Shown: piece after piece, positions 51,873 to 60,875 of the stretch | Layout: the number at the start of each line of letters is the position of its first letter | Numbering within the stretch: the first letter of the stretch is position 1 | Source: DTCV01 sp964641155 | Lineage (GTDB): Archaea; Thermoproteota; Thermoprotei_A; Sulfolobales; NBVN01 | Assembly: GCA_964641155.1 (NCBI GenBank) | Contig: CAZXJO010000001.1 | Location: forward strand, 325,018 to 389,017 | Direction: 5' to 3' | Length of the DNA: 64,000 nt | Notes under the pieces: model-generated | Told to the model about the DNA's origin: nothing | Database searches by the model: none | What the model saw: the letters and a program-made list of their open reading frames with translations, nothing else | Translations under genes and position numbers: made by a program

Positions 51873-51961
51873 GAATGAGGAAGGATGAAAAATAACGCAA
51901 GGCCGGAACGGTATAATATTAACTTCCGGGATCTAATTAGTGGTAAGTGAGGTGGTGGGTG

Positions 51962-52654
51962 ATGTCAGACATCTCTGTGATGCTTAGGGATGTATGGAAG
52001 AGCTATAAGTTCGGCAGTGAGGTAGTGACCGTTTTGAAGAACGTTAACGTGTTCTTCAGGCGAGGTGAGATGGTAGGTATCTACGGCCCCAGCGGGTCAG
52101 GTAAGACCACGTTGCTCAGGGTTGTAGCGGGTCTCGAGAGACCTGATAGGGGTGATGTGATAGTCGGTGGATACAACTTAAACCTACTAGACGAGGTAGG
52201 CCTATCGATGATTAGGAACTCTATAGTCAGTTACATACCCCAAGATTACGGGCTGGTTGAGACGTTAACAGTTTTCGAGAACGTGGAACTTCCACTACTT
52301 ATCTCAGGGGTAGATAAGTTAAGTAGGTTGAAGAGGGTTTCGGAGGTCGTAGAGTACATGGGTTTGAAGGGTAAGGAAAGGTTGAGGCCCACGCACCTGA
52401 GCGGTGGTGAGAGGCAGAGAGTAGCAATTGCGAGGGCGTTAGTCACCACCCCATCAGTGCTCCTGGCCGACGAACCCACAGCAAACTTAGACTGGAGTAA
52501 CGCAGTTAAGGTGATGGAGCTCTTCAGAAATGTCAGGACGGACTTTAACACAACCATAATAGTGGTCACACATGACCCACGCGTGCTTGAATTCGTGGAT
52601 AGGTCGTTAAACATGGTTGAAGGGACGTTAAAGGAAATAACGCCAAGGACTTAA
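51962..52654 (+). CDS. ABC transporter ATP-binding protein (LolD/MacB type)
   Basis: A 230-residue nucleotide-binding protein: Walker A GPSGSGKTTLLRVV, Q-loop SYIPQDYGLVETLTVFENVELPL, signature LSGGERQRVAIARAL, Walker B VLLADEPTANLD and switch His in VVTHDPRVLEF. This is the MacB/LolD class used for lipoprotein or mechanotransmission systems. ATG 51962 is preferred to GTG 51947 since a GGTGG site precedes it and the family starts here. Likely partner of the two permease-like genes upstream. Confidence 0.93.
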   Translation: MSDISVMLRDVWKSYKFGSEVVTVLKNVNVFFRRGEMVGIYGPSGSGKTTLLRVVAGLERPDRGDVIVGGYNLNLLDEVGLSMIRNSIVSYIPQDYGLVETLTVFENVELPLLISGVDKLSRLKRVSEVVEYMGLKGKERLRPTHLSGGERQRVAIARALVTTPSVLLADEPTANLDWSNAVKVMELFRNVRTDFNTTIIVVTHDPRVLEFVDRSLNMVEGTLKEITPRT

Positions 52655-52764
52655 AGTACCAAGCAGAATCTACAATAAGTTCTGCTGTTAAATTGATGAT
52701 ATTATATAACAAATAGTTTTTATAATATGCTTACGTCTACATATTAGTGCATTCTCACATCAAA

Positions 52765-52774
52765 GCTTTTAAAC
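52765..52774 (+). promoter_or_regulatory. TATA box of transporter copy 1
   Basis: GCTTTTAAAC 32-41 bp before ATG 52806; the predicted leader is very short but holds GAAGGTG. Confidence 0.5.
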
Positions 52775-52805
52775 CTAGCCATGAACTAAAGTTGAAGGTG
52801 TTATT

Positions 52806-54308
52806 ATGGGTAGTGAAACCAAGGAATACTTCCGCCTCGGTGAGGGTCCTGCTTTAGAGGTTGTTGATAGGTTACCCACGCCTGAGGAAGTGTTTAAGGT
52901 CCCTAAGTTAAGTGGCTGGAAATTATTCACCACAGTATTGGGTCCTTCATTCATGGCTTTGGGCGGTGCTTTAGGCTCCGGAGAGTGGATTATGGGGCCT
53001 TCAGTTGCTGCTAGATACGGACTCCACCTATTTTGGCTGGTTTGGGTTGGAGTAGTCCTTCAAGCAGTATATAACACTGCTTTTGCTAGGATTACGGTAC
53101 TCATTGGTGAGCCAGCATTAGTTTATATGGCTAGGAGTAAGCCTAGATGGTTCTGGATACCGTTCTTAGCATTCGTCCTGTTCGCTGCAGCTGCATGGCC
53201 TGGATGGGCTTCAGGTGCAGCTACGGCATTGGCTGTCTTCATACTAGGCAGGTTACCGACTGCTCAGGAATCCGGCTTCGTATCGCTCCTAGGTGCCATA
53301 CTCTTCATAGTATGCGTCCTAGTGGTTTCAGTTGGTGGTAAGATCGCCTCAACTCTTGAAGCAGTCTTCAGATTTAAAGTACTGTTTGTGACGTTTTCAG
53401 TCTTCATAATATCCTTAATAGTTAGTAGACCTGAAATCTGGTCTGAATTAGCTGTAGGTTTTGCTAGTATCGGCTACATACCCAAAGGCGTTGATGTGTA
53501 TTTGCTGGGTGGTTGGTGGGGTTACATAGGTTGGGCTTCAGCAATTAATTACCTACTCACCAATTACTATAGAGATAAGGGCTATGGTATGGGTTACTTA
53601 GTAGGTTACATACCAGCCATGATCGGTGGTAAGAAGATCGAGTTATCGGCCGTGGGTAAGATATTTAAGTTCACGCCTGAGAACCTAGCTACTTGGAAGC
53701 GTTGGGAGAGATTAGTGATTTACGATCAGTGGTTAATATATGCGACCTTCGGTATCATAGGTATGACATTACCCTCAGTGATGGTTAGGAGCGTAGTTCC
53801 TTTAGGAACCACCCTACCTGCTTGGGGTATCGCTGCACACACAGCCAATCAGTTCGGAGCTATGTGGGGCCCGATCGGCTTCTACTTCATAACCTTCATA
53901 GGCCTCATAACATTGTGGGGCACTCAGCTACAGTGGGTTGATATGTTGACTAGGAACATGACTGACCTCCTATGGAGTACTTCAGAAAGCGTTAGGAAGT
54001 GGGCTAAAGGTGATGTTAGGAGGGTCTACTACACATTCCTGTTCGTCTATGTAGCGTTCGCGATATACGTCTTCGCAGCATTCATCGCGACAGGTACAGC
54101 ACCGTTGATAATCTTACTTCTCTCAGCCAACATAGCTAACTTCGGAGGCTTCTTCGCATGGTACGTGCTGTGGGATATTGATAGGAAGTTACCTAAGGAG
54201 TTAAGGCTGAGATGGTACTACTGGCCAGCGATCTTAGTGTTCTGTGCCATGTGCTCCTTCTTCTTCATAGTGATGGTGTTAGGACAGCTCGGTATAAGAG
54301 TATTGTAA
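52806..54308 (+). CDS. Nramp-like membrane transporter, copy 1
   Basis: A 500-residue protein with about 11-12 membrane helices. FTTVLGPSFMALGGALGSGEWIMGP near residue 40 parallels the first unwound helix of Nramp transporters (GPxxLxxxxxxDPGN) but without the DPGN metal-binding residues, so the substrate may not be a divalent metal. A charged N-terminal tail (RLGEGPALEVVDRLPTPEEVF) precedes the first helix. LeuT/APC-type fold expected. The call to the Nramp superfamily is tentative. Tandem paralogue follows 0.27 kb downstream. Confidence 0.6.
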   Translation: MGSETKEYFRLGEGPALEVVDRLPTPEEVFKVPKLSGWKLFTTVLGPSFMALGGALGSGEWIMGPSVAARYGLHLFWLVWVGVVLQAVYNTAFARITVLIGEPALVYMARSKPRWFWIPFLAFVLFAAAAWPGWASGAATALAVFILGRLPTAQESGFVSLLGAILFIVCVLVVSVGGKIASTLEAVFRFKVLFVTFSVFIISLIVSRPEIWSELAVGFASIGYIPKGVDVYLLGGWWGYIGWASAINYLLTNYYRDKGYGMGYLVGYIPAMIGGKKIELSAVGKIFKFTPENLATWKRWERLVIYDQWLIYATFGIIGMTLPSVMVRSVVPLGTTLPAWGIAAHTANQFGAMWGPIGFYFITFIGLITLWGTQLQWVDMLTRNMTDLLWSTSESVRKWAKGDVRRVYYTFLFVYVAFAIYVFAAFIATGTAPLIILLLSANIANFGGFFAWYVLWDIDRKLPKELRLRWYYWPAILVFCAMCSFFFIVMVLGQLGIRVL

Positions 54309-54534
54309 AACAATTAGTAAGGGAAGTAAACACTTTTTTCCCACTATTTTATCAATCAGTCAACGCATTTGATCACACGCGGTTCATCGATCAACGTTCT
54401 ATAACAAACACATCATTATAAAATTTAATGAACTACTGCACCACTTTAACCGAGTAACTCTAATTATAACATTTGAATTGTATGATTGTGATGGCAGACA
54501 CTCTACAAATTTGTTTCAATTAGACTGCATCAAA

Positions 54535-54544
54535 ATTTATAAAA
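54535..54544 (+). promoter_or_regulatory. TATA box of transporter copy 2
   Basis: ATTTATAAAA 33-42 bp before the GTG at 54577. Both copies have GTGTTATT just before their start codons. Confidence 0.5.
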
Positions 54545-54576
54545 CCCTTCAATAGATAAATAACCGGTGTGTTATT

Positions 54577-56085
54577 GTGAGCGGTAAGGAAACTTACCAG
54601 CTCGGTGAAGGTCCTGCTTTAGAGGTTGTTGATAGGTTACCCACGCCTGAGGAAGTGTTTAAGGTCCCTAAGCTAACTGGTTGGAAGCTCTTCGCCACGG
54701 TCTTCGGACCCTCATTCACTGCTCTGGGCGGTGCTTTAGGCTCCGGAGAGTGGTTGATGGGTCCCACGGTCACCGTCACATACGGCACAGACCTCTTCTG
54801 GTTCATATGGGTTGGCTGCATGTTCCAGACCATTTACAACATAGCGTTCTGTAGGTTTACGATGCTGACCGGCGAACCCGCATTAGTGTACTTCGCCAGG
54901 GTCTACCCGAGGAAGTTCTGGATAGGGTGGAACTTAGCGGTGCTGTTCATCGCACTAGCATGGCCTGGCTGGGCGTTAGGTGCGGGCACGGCGTTGGGCT
55001 CCATCATACTTGGTAGGGTTCCCGGCGTCGGTGTACCGCCAGCGCAGGCAGCTGCTGACGCCATGCTCGTGCGTTACTGCGGTGTAGGACTGTTCCTGTT
55101 CACGTTCTTCGTGGTCATGTTCGGCGGTAAGATATACAACACTATAGAATATGTCTTCAGGTTCAAGGTGTTGTTCGTCACGTTCTCAGTGTTCATACTA
55201 GCCTTAATATACGGTAGGCCTGAGATCTGGTCAGGAGCTCTAGCAGGTTATGCTAAGGTAGGGTACATACCGCCAGGTGCCGACGTATTCCTACTAGGTG
55301 GTTGGTGGGGTTACACGGGCTGGCTATCAGCTATCAACTTCCTGATGAGTAATTGGTACAGGGAGAAGGGATATGGTATGGGTAGCTTAGTCGGCTACAT
55401 ACCCGCAATAATCGGTGGTAAGAAGATCGAGTTATCGCCCGTGGGTAAGATATTCAAGTTCACGCCCGAGAACGTAACCACCTGGAGGCGTTAGGAGAAG
55501 TTATTGGTCTGGGACCAGTGGTTGATATTCTTCCCGTTCGGAGTCATAGGTATGTCAATGCCTGCAATACTTGTAGCCTCGTTCATACCAGTGGGTACTA
55601 AATTACCTGAGTGGGGTATTGCTGCGCACGTAGCGACGCAGTTCGGAGCTATGTGGGGCCCGATCGGCTATTACTTCATATCGTTCATAGGCCTCATAGT
55701 GCTTTGGGGTACCCAGCTACAGATTATGGACACGTTAACTAGGAACTTCACAGACCTCATATGGAGCACTTCAGAAGGTGTTAGGAAGTGGGCTAAAGGT
55801 GATATTAGGAAGATTTACTACCCGTTCATGGCCGTCTACATAGCGTTCGCTATGTGGGCTATATGGCAGGCACCACCGCTTATAATCCTTCTGCTGTCGG
55901 CTAACATAGCTAACTTCGGAGGCTATGCTGTGATCCTCCTCCACATGCTTGAGAGGAAGTTGCCTAAGGAGTTAAGGCTGAGATGGTACTACTGGCCGTT
56001 CCTCTACGGCTATGCAATACTCTGCTGGTTCTGGTTCGTGACTGTCTTCATACTAGGTAGGTTGTTAGGCATTAAGATATTCTAA
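54577..56085 (+). pseudogene. Nramp-like membrane transporter, copy 2, interrupted by an in-frame TAG
   Basis: A second copy of the preceding transporter, 502 codons long. The N-terminal ~36 codons are nearly identical in DNA to copy 1 (LGEGPALEVVDRLPTPEEVF is unchanged); the rest is diverged but alignable. Codon 306 (TAG, 55492-55494) stands where copy 1 has Trp (TGG) in TWKRWERL. The frame remains the same after it and the remaining 193 codons are well kept up to the normal end. A single TGG to TAG change explains it: a fresh nonsense mutation, a base-call error, or readthrough. Restart at TTG 55504 is unlikely to give a working protein. Confidence 0.8.
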
Positions 56086-56180
56086 ACTAACTAAGTCTAC
56101 AATTTTTTCAATATTTTTGAAGCCATTCGAGGCTTAATTTTTAATACTTCGTAAGACGATGTTATTTCTAGGTGTTTTAG

Positions 56181-56582
56181 GTGAAGCGCTTAGTGGTCGT
56201 TGACGTTAACAAGTGTGTGGGCTGCCAGCTATGTATGCTGGCATGCAGTAGGAGGTTCGGTGTTGTAGGTCATAACAAGTCCGCCATCTGGGTTAGGAGT
56301 GCCGGAGGTTTTGAGAGGGGGTTCACCATAGTCGTTTGTAGGGCGTGTGAAGACCCACCATGTGCTAGGGTATGCCCCACAAACGCGCTTAAGGTTAGGG
56401 ACGGTGGTGGGGTGATCTTAGATGTGAGTAAGTGCATTGGTTGTGGACTATGCAGGGACGCATGTGATATAGGCGCTGTTATGTGGGACCATGAGGTGGG
56501 GAAGCCCGTAATATGTGTTCACTGCGGGTTCTGCGTTGGTTACTGCCCGCACAATGTGTTAGCCCTTGAGGAGGTGTCATGA
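56181..56582 (+). CDS. 4Fe-4S ferredoxin, HycB type, partner of AOR
   Basis: A 133-residue electron carrier with cysteine patterns for up to four [4Fe-4S] clusters: CVGCQLCMLAC, CRACEDPPCARVC, CIGCGLCRDAC and CVHCGFCVGYC. It should take electrons from the tungsten oxidoreductase encoded directly downstream, whose start codon overlaps its stop (ATGA). GTG start at 56181; a TATA-like TTTTTAATAC lies about 40 bp upstream. Confidence 0.92.
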   Translation: MKRLVVVDVNKCVGCQLCMLACSRRFGVVGHNKSAIWVRSAGGFERGFTIVVCRACEDPPCARVCPTNALKVRDGGGVILDVSKCIGCGLCRDACDIGAVMWDHEVGKPVICVHCGFCVGYCPHNVLALEEVS

Positions 56583-58360
56583 TGGATTGGTTTAAGTCGC
56601 TCTCTAACGTACTCTACATAGACCTCATAAGGAAGACTTACTGGGTTGACTCTAGGGAGGACTTATTCAGTAAGTGGTTAGGTGGTGTTGGAGTAGCTAC
56701 ACAGCTTTATAAGGAGGAGGTACCGAGGAATGCGGACCCATTAGGACCTGAGAACTCAATAATATTTGCTGTAGGACCCCTAACAGGCCTCTACCCACTT
56801 GCCTCTAAGACCGTAGCAGTGTTCAAATCACCGCTAAACAATTACTTCGCCGAGAGTCATGCCGGCGGTAGGTCTGCATTAGCCATCAGGTTCGCAGGTT
56901 ACGGAGCTATAGTTATCAGGGGCGCTAGTGATAGACCCATATACCTGGTCATCGAGGATGATAAGGTTAGGTTTAGGGATGGCGCCGCTCTATGGGGTAT
57001 GAGGAGCACTGAGACCGTTGGCAGGATCTTGAGGGAGGTGACTTCAGGGCCCGGGCACAGAGCCATTATGAGGATTGGTAGGGCAGGTGAGAGGTTAGTT
57101 AGGTATGCCTCAGTGGTTACTGAGACGTACAGGCACTTCGGCAGGTTGGGTTTGGGGGCTGTTATGGGTTCCAAGAAGTTGAAGGCGATAGTCATAGTGG
57201 GTCGTAGGGGGTTTAAAGTACCTGACATACCGGCGTATAGGTCCGTATATGACGAGGTCTACGGATTAGCCGTTAGATCGCCGGCCATGAAGAAATACCA
57301 CGACTTAGGAACAGCGGCCAACATACTGGTCCTAAACAGCATCAAGGCGTTGCCGACCAGGAACTTCAGTTCGGGGGTGTTTGAAGGTGCTGAAGAAATC
57401 AGTGGTGAGAAGCTCGCTGAGACGGTACTGGCTAGGAGGGTTGCATGCGCTGGTTGCCCCACCGCGTGTATCCACATAGCGGCACTCAGAGAACCTTACC
57501 CGGAGGAACCGTACTTCTATAAGATGAAGTTTATATCGTACGACCACGAACCACTGTACGCACTGGCAACAAACTTAGGCATCAGCAGTAGGGAGGGTTT
57601 CCTGAAGTTATTAGATGCTGTTGAGGAGGAGGGGCTGGATGTGATATCGGCTGGCGTGGTCCTAGCATGGGCCACTGAGGCATTCGCCAACGGAATCATC
57701 ACTGAGAAGGAACTACTCACCAAACTCAGCTGGGGAGACCACGAATCCTACATAAGGGTTGTCAGGAACATTGTTGCTCAGCCGAACGATTTCTACAAAG
57801 CGATGGCGTTAGGCGTTGAGGAAGTGGCTAAGAAGTACGGAGGACTGGATTATGCGTTAGCCTTCAACAAGCTGGAGCCTGCAGGCTACCACACAGGCCC
57901 GCTGTTCACGATATCGTTAATGATCGGTTCAAGACATAGCCACTTAGACTCCGGTGCGTACTCGATGGATCAGGAACTACTCGCCAGCAAGAAACCACTG
58001 CCCACCCCGCAGGAAGCGGTGGAGAGGATGGTTGATGAGGAGTCGTGGAGGCAGGTGCTGAACAGCTTGACCGTATGCCTGTTCGCCAGGGGTATCTACA
58101 AACCTGAGCTTGTTGAGAAGTGCTTCAAACCCCTCAAGAAGTCGATATCTGTTGAGGAGCTCAAGAAGTTGGGCAGGGATATATGGATTGAGAAGCAGAT
58201 GATTAAACGCTCAGAAGGCTTCAACCCGTTGGGGATGAGAATACCTAAGAGGGTTTTAGAGACCCCAACACCTCACGGGAACATAGATGAGGGCTACGTT
58301 AGGGAAGCGCTGAAGTACTTCAACCTAATAGTTGACCTATCACGCAAGCTTAAAGGATAA
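56579..58360 (+). CDS. aor: Tungsten-containing aldehyde:ferredoxin oxidoreductase family enzyme
   Basis: A 593-residue AOR-family enzyme. Visible are the N-terminal FSKWLGGVGVATQLYKEE and GPLTGLYPLASKTVAVFKSPLN (tungstopterin binding), SHAGGRSALAIRFAGYGAIVIRG, and the [4Fe-4S] ligands Cys-x2-Cys-x3-Cys in CAGCPTACIH with the fourth Cys in LTVCLFARGIY. It oxidises aldehydes to acids with ferredoxin as acceptor. Substrate may be an aliphatic or sugar-derived aldehyde; subfamily (AOR, FOR, GAPOR, WOR) not resolved. Translationally coupled to the ferredoxin gene. Confidence 0.92.
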   Translation: MMDWFKSLSNVLYIDLIRKTYWVDSREDLFSKWLGGVGVATQLYKEEVPRNADPLGPENSIIFAVGPLTGLYPLASKTVAVFKSPLNNYFAESHAGGRSALAIRFAGYGAIVIRGASDRPIYLVIEDDKVRFRDGAALWGMRSTETVGRILREVTSGPGHRAIMRIGRAGERLVRYASVVTETYRHFGRLGLGAVMGSKKLKAIVIVGRRGFKVPDIPAYRSVYDEVYGLAVRSPAMKKYHDLGTAANILVLNSIKALPTRNFSSGVFEGAEEISGEKLAETVLARRVACAGCPTACIHIAALREPYPEEPYFYKMKFISYDHEPLYALATNLGISSREGFLKLLDAVEEEGLDVISAGVVLAWATEAFANGIITEKELLTKLSWGDHESYIRVVRNIVAQPNDFYKAMALGVEEVAKKYGGLDYALAFNKLEPAGYHTGPLFTISLMIGSRHSHLDSGAYSMDQELLASKKPLPTPQEAVERMVDEESWRQVLNSLTVCLFARGIYKPELVEKCFKPLKKSISVEELKKLGRDIWIEKQMIKRSEGFNPLGMRIPKRVLETPTPHGNIDEGYVREALKYFNLIVDLSRKLKG

Positions 58361-58394
58361 CATTTTTTATACCGCGTACGTTCTTAGGGGTTAA

Positions 58395-58769
58395 ATGGTT
58401 TCTGCGAGGGGTATCAGTGAGCTATACGTGGACATAATGCTTACGTTGATAGTGTTAAGTATTTCAGGCGCGTTCATCGCGCAGTTCAACAACCTAAGCA
58501 ACTACATTGAAGGCGGTGGGCCAGTGGAGATGGGTAAGCCACCGCTTGCTTTGATAATCAGGCTGAGGAGTAAGAGCTACCTCCTAATCGTGAACTATGA
58601 GGAAAGCCCTAAGGAGGTCACACTGATCAGGGACGGGGTTAGAGTGGGCAACTGCTCGGTGGGCCCGGAAGGGTTCGCAGTGCTGGAAGTGGATGGTGTG
58701 GAGGACCACAACACCTACGTACTGATCGGCAACTACTTAGTGAGGCCTAATTACGTCGACATGAGGTGA
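58395..58769 (+). CDS. Prepilin-like small surface protein
   Basis: A 124-residue protein with a short basic N-terminus ending ARG, followed by the hydrophobic helix ISELYVDIMLTLIVLSISGAF, the layout of a class III (prepilin) signal. The remainder is a small beta domain (LALIIRLRSKSYLLIVNYEE, DGVRVGNCSVGPEG). Only 4 bp separate it from the large surface protein gene downstream. Probably a minor pilin or pseudopilin. Own promoter likely in the 34-bp gap (TTTTTTATACC, near 58364). Confidence 0.6.
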   Translation: MVSARGISELYVDIMLTLIVLSISGAFIAQFNNLSNYIEGGGPVEMGKPPLALIIRLRSKSYLLIVNYEESPKEVTLIRDGVRVGNCSVGPEGFAVLEVDGVEDHNTYVLIGNYLVRPNYVDMR

Positions 58770-58773
58770 TGGT

Positions 58774-60804
58774 TTGAGAGGCTCCCTATCCACGCTGACT
58801 TCAGCCATGATCGTCTTCGTAGCCCTGACCTCGGTCCTAACCTACATCTCCTTGGAGTTGAGGGAAGCCCCCACCCAGGTAGCGAGGCTTAACTACGAAG
58901 TGTTGAATCAGATAAGCACTTCATCTAAGGACGTCGAACCAATCGTGGGTGAGGACGGGCTCTACATAAGGTGCACTAACCCACCCGTCAAGCTAATATC
59001 TGTGTTGGAGGTAGGTGACGGAGGTGTTAACACGTTAGCAGCGAACCTCACTATCAGTAAGACGTATGAGAAGGTGTTGGATAGGGGTAAGTTATACGAC
59101 GCACTGCTCAGGAAGTCTTACGTGGTCATGCTGGTCGAGGGCGGTAAGTACTTCATAATAGGTGATGAGTTCCTGAAGAACTCAACTGTCAAGGACTCAA
59201 CGGACGTCAACTCGGTAAATACTCAGTACTTAAACGCCACCAACTACTTAAGGCCCATACTCTACGTAGGGATTTTGAAGGACTTGAACTCGTACATGGA
59301 TAATCCGGTGCCGGGCCTCCCCTCAGACCCTGAAGCCAATTACCTACCCGTTGGTTACGCGTTAATCACCGGTAACACCCACACGATAAGTAAGGGTGAT
59401 TGGTACATCTACGCAGACCCGCGCAGCGTCCCGTATAAGGTAGGCCACGTGTACGGGTCAGGTTGGACTAACATCTCATACCTAGGCATGGGGTACTACA
59501 GAGTTGACTCCAACCACTACGTGTACGTGAAGTGGTACGAATCTGTTTCAGGATCCACATCAGGGTGGTACATAAGTTACGAGACCTTGATGACTGGGAC
59601 TGCTGGTCTGTGGGCCTACCCGTTAGTCATGTCAGGTGATAGAACCGTCAACCTGTGCTTCGAAATCAAGAACCTAGGCAGCTGGGTCAACCTCAACTTA
59701 AGGCCGTTCATCTACGTCCTCAGGCCTGAGGACTACGTTAGAGGGCTCCCGATAATGCCGCGGCATACGAACCCAACCCTCGAGGCCCCCATCAGGTACT
59801 CCGTCATCAAACCCCTGCATTCGTGGGAGGGTAGCACTGAGGCCAGAGGCTTAGGGACTAACTCAGTGGCTACCGTGTCGGTGGTCTTGAACACCCAACC
59901 AATACTTAAGTCCTTAAACGTCAGCGAGTTCTTAGCCCTAGTCGGCTTCAGGTTCGCATCAACCGGTGCGTTGAGCATTAGGCTGACCACCTACGTACTA
60001 GACCGTGGTGTGGAGGTGGATTTAAGCGGTGATGAGGTTGGTAAGTACGTCTTCCTACCAGCATCACCTAACGTGGTTCCTGAGATCACCTCACCATCAG
60101 GCAGTGAGGTAAGCGTTTTCAGGCCCTCCAACCTAGTATCATCACTCCTAGACTACCCAGCGTTCTTCATACCGCAGGTGAGCGGTACGTACGTAATTAA
60201 GTATAAGCTAGCCCCATACACTTCACTACCCCAACTCGACTTACGGGTGGACTTGGGCGGTGGTAATTACTCACCAGTGGTTGAGTACTTGAGGAACCAG
60301 CATCTAGGCGGTTGGAGGGTTGTGGTGGGGGACTCAATATCGTTGGAGCCCAACCAAGCCACATTAAAGGACTTCGAGTACTTCACAGCTGGGAGTGAGA
60401 CCTGGTACTCCGGGGACTTAATCAGGGTTGACGGCATACCCATCAACACGCAGCTGAACTTCACCTACTACATAACGGCATCCCTTCAGGGAGTCACCAC
60501 ACTGACTACCGGGCAGAACAGGAGCGTCGACTACAACTACTGGAGGGTTCAATTCACGTACTATCCGCAGGGCTCCGCAACTAAGCTACATGTGAGCGGT
60601 GAGGTCCTCTACCCATCAGGCTACTGCTACCTCAGGTTCGCGGTAACCGTTAAGCTAGCGGACTCGTCAGTTACCGCCACCCCACAGGCTAGGGGAACCA
60701 AATACGTATATAGGTATGCCGGTTCAACGTACCTAACACTCGTAACTCCCCAGTACTCGGAGCTCGTCAGAATAGATAACAACGCATTAGTCCTCCGCGG
60801 CTGA
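58774..60804 (+). CDS. Large secreted or surface protein with N-terminal signal helix
   Basis: A 676-residue protein. MRG then SLSTLTSAMIVFVALTSVLT is again prepilin-like, so the protein may be anchored by its N-terminal helix and assembled with the small partner. The exterior part is rich in Tyr, Ser, Thr and Asn with several N-glycosylation sequons (NLT, NAT, NIS, NFT), typical of crenarchaeal surface proteins. No catalytic motif or known domain is recognised; beta-sandwich repeats are likely. TTG start. No secretion ATPase gene adjoins this pair; the machinery at 35-43 kb might serve it. Confidence 0.6.
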   Translation: MRGSLSTLTSAMIVFVALTSVLTYISLELREAPTQVARLNYEVLNQISTSSKDVEPIVGEDGLYIRCTNPPVKLISVLEVGDGGVNTLAANLTISKTYEKVLDRGKLYDALLRKSYVVMLVEGGKYFIIGDEFLKNSTVKDSTDVNSVNTQYLNATNYLRPILYVGILKDLNSYMDNPVPGLPSDPEANYLPVGYALITGNTHTISKGDWYIYADPRSVPYKVGHVYGSGWTNISYLGMGYYRVDSNHYVYVKWYESVSGSTSGWYISYETLMTGTAGLWAYPLVMSGDRTVNLCFEIKNLGSWVNLNLRPFIYVLRPEDYVRGLPIMPRHTNPTLEAPIRYSVIKPLHSWEGSTEARGLGTNSVATVSVVLNTQPILKSLNVSEFLALVGFRFASTGALSIRLTTYVLDRGVEVDLSGDEVGKYVFLPASPNVVPEITSPSGSEVSVFRPSNLVSSLLDYPAFFIPQVSGTYVIKYKLAPYTSLPQLDLRVDLGGGNYSPVVEYLRNQHLGGWRVVVGDSISLEPNQATLKDFEYFTAGSETWYSGDLIRVDGIPINTQLNFTYYITASLQGVTTLTTGQNRSVDYNYWRVQFTYYPQGSATKLHVSGEVLYPSGYCYLRFAVTVKLADSSVTATPQARGTKYVYRYAGSTYLTLVTPQYSELVRIDNNALVLRG

Positions 60805-60875
60805 CCCACAACCACTTCCTTAACTAATAACGTTTTTAATTCATGGATGCTTAAATTGCTGAGGTCGGTGCTCGG

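Noticed and set aside
54309..54576. Hidden gene between the two transporter copies
   Set aside because: The gap is AT-rich, holds only short frames with no protein character, and ends with the promoter of copy 2.
55492..55494. TAG as pyrrolysine codon in transporter copy 2
   Set aside because: The paralogue has Trp there (one base change), TAG ends other genes in the window (for example gcvT, glyS, lrp), and no pyl genes are present in the window.
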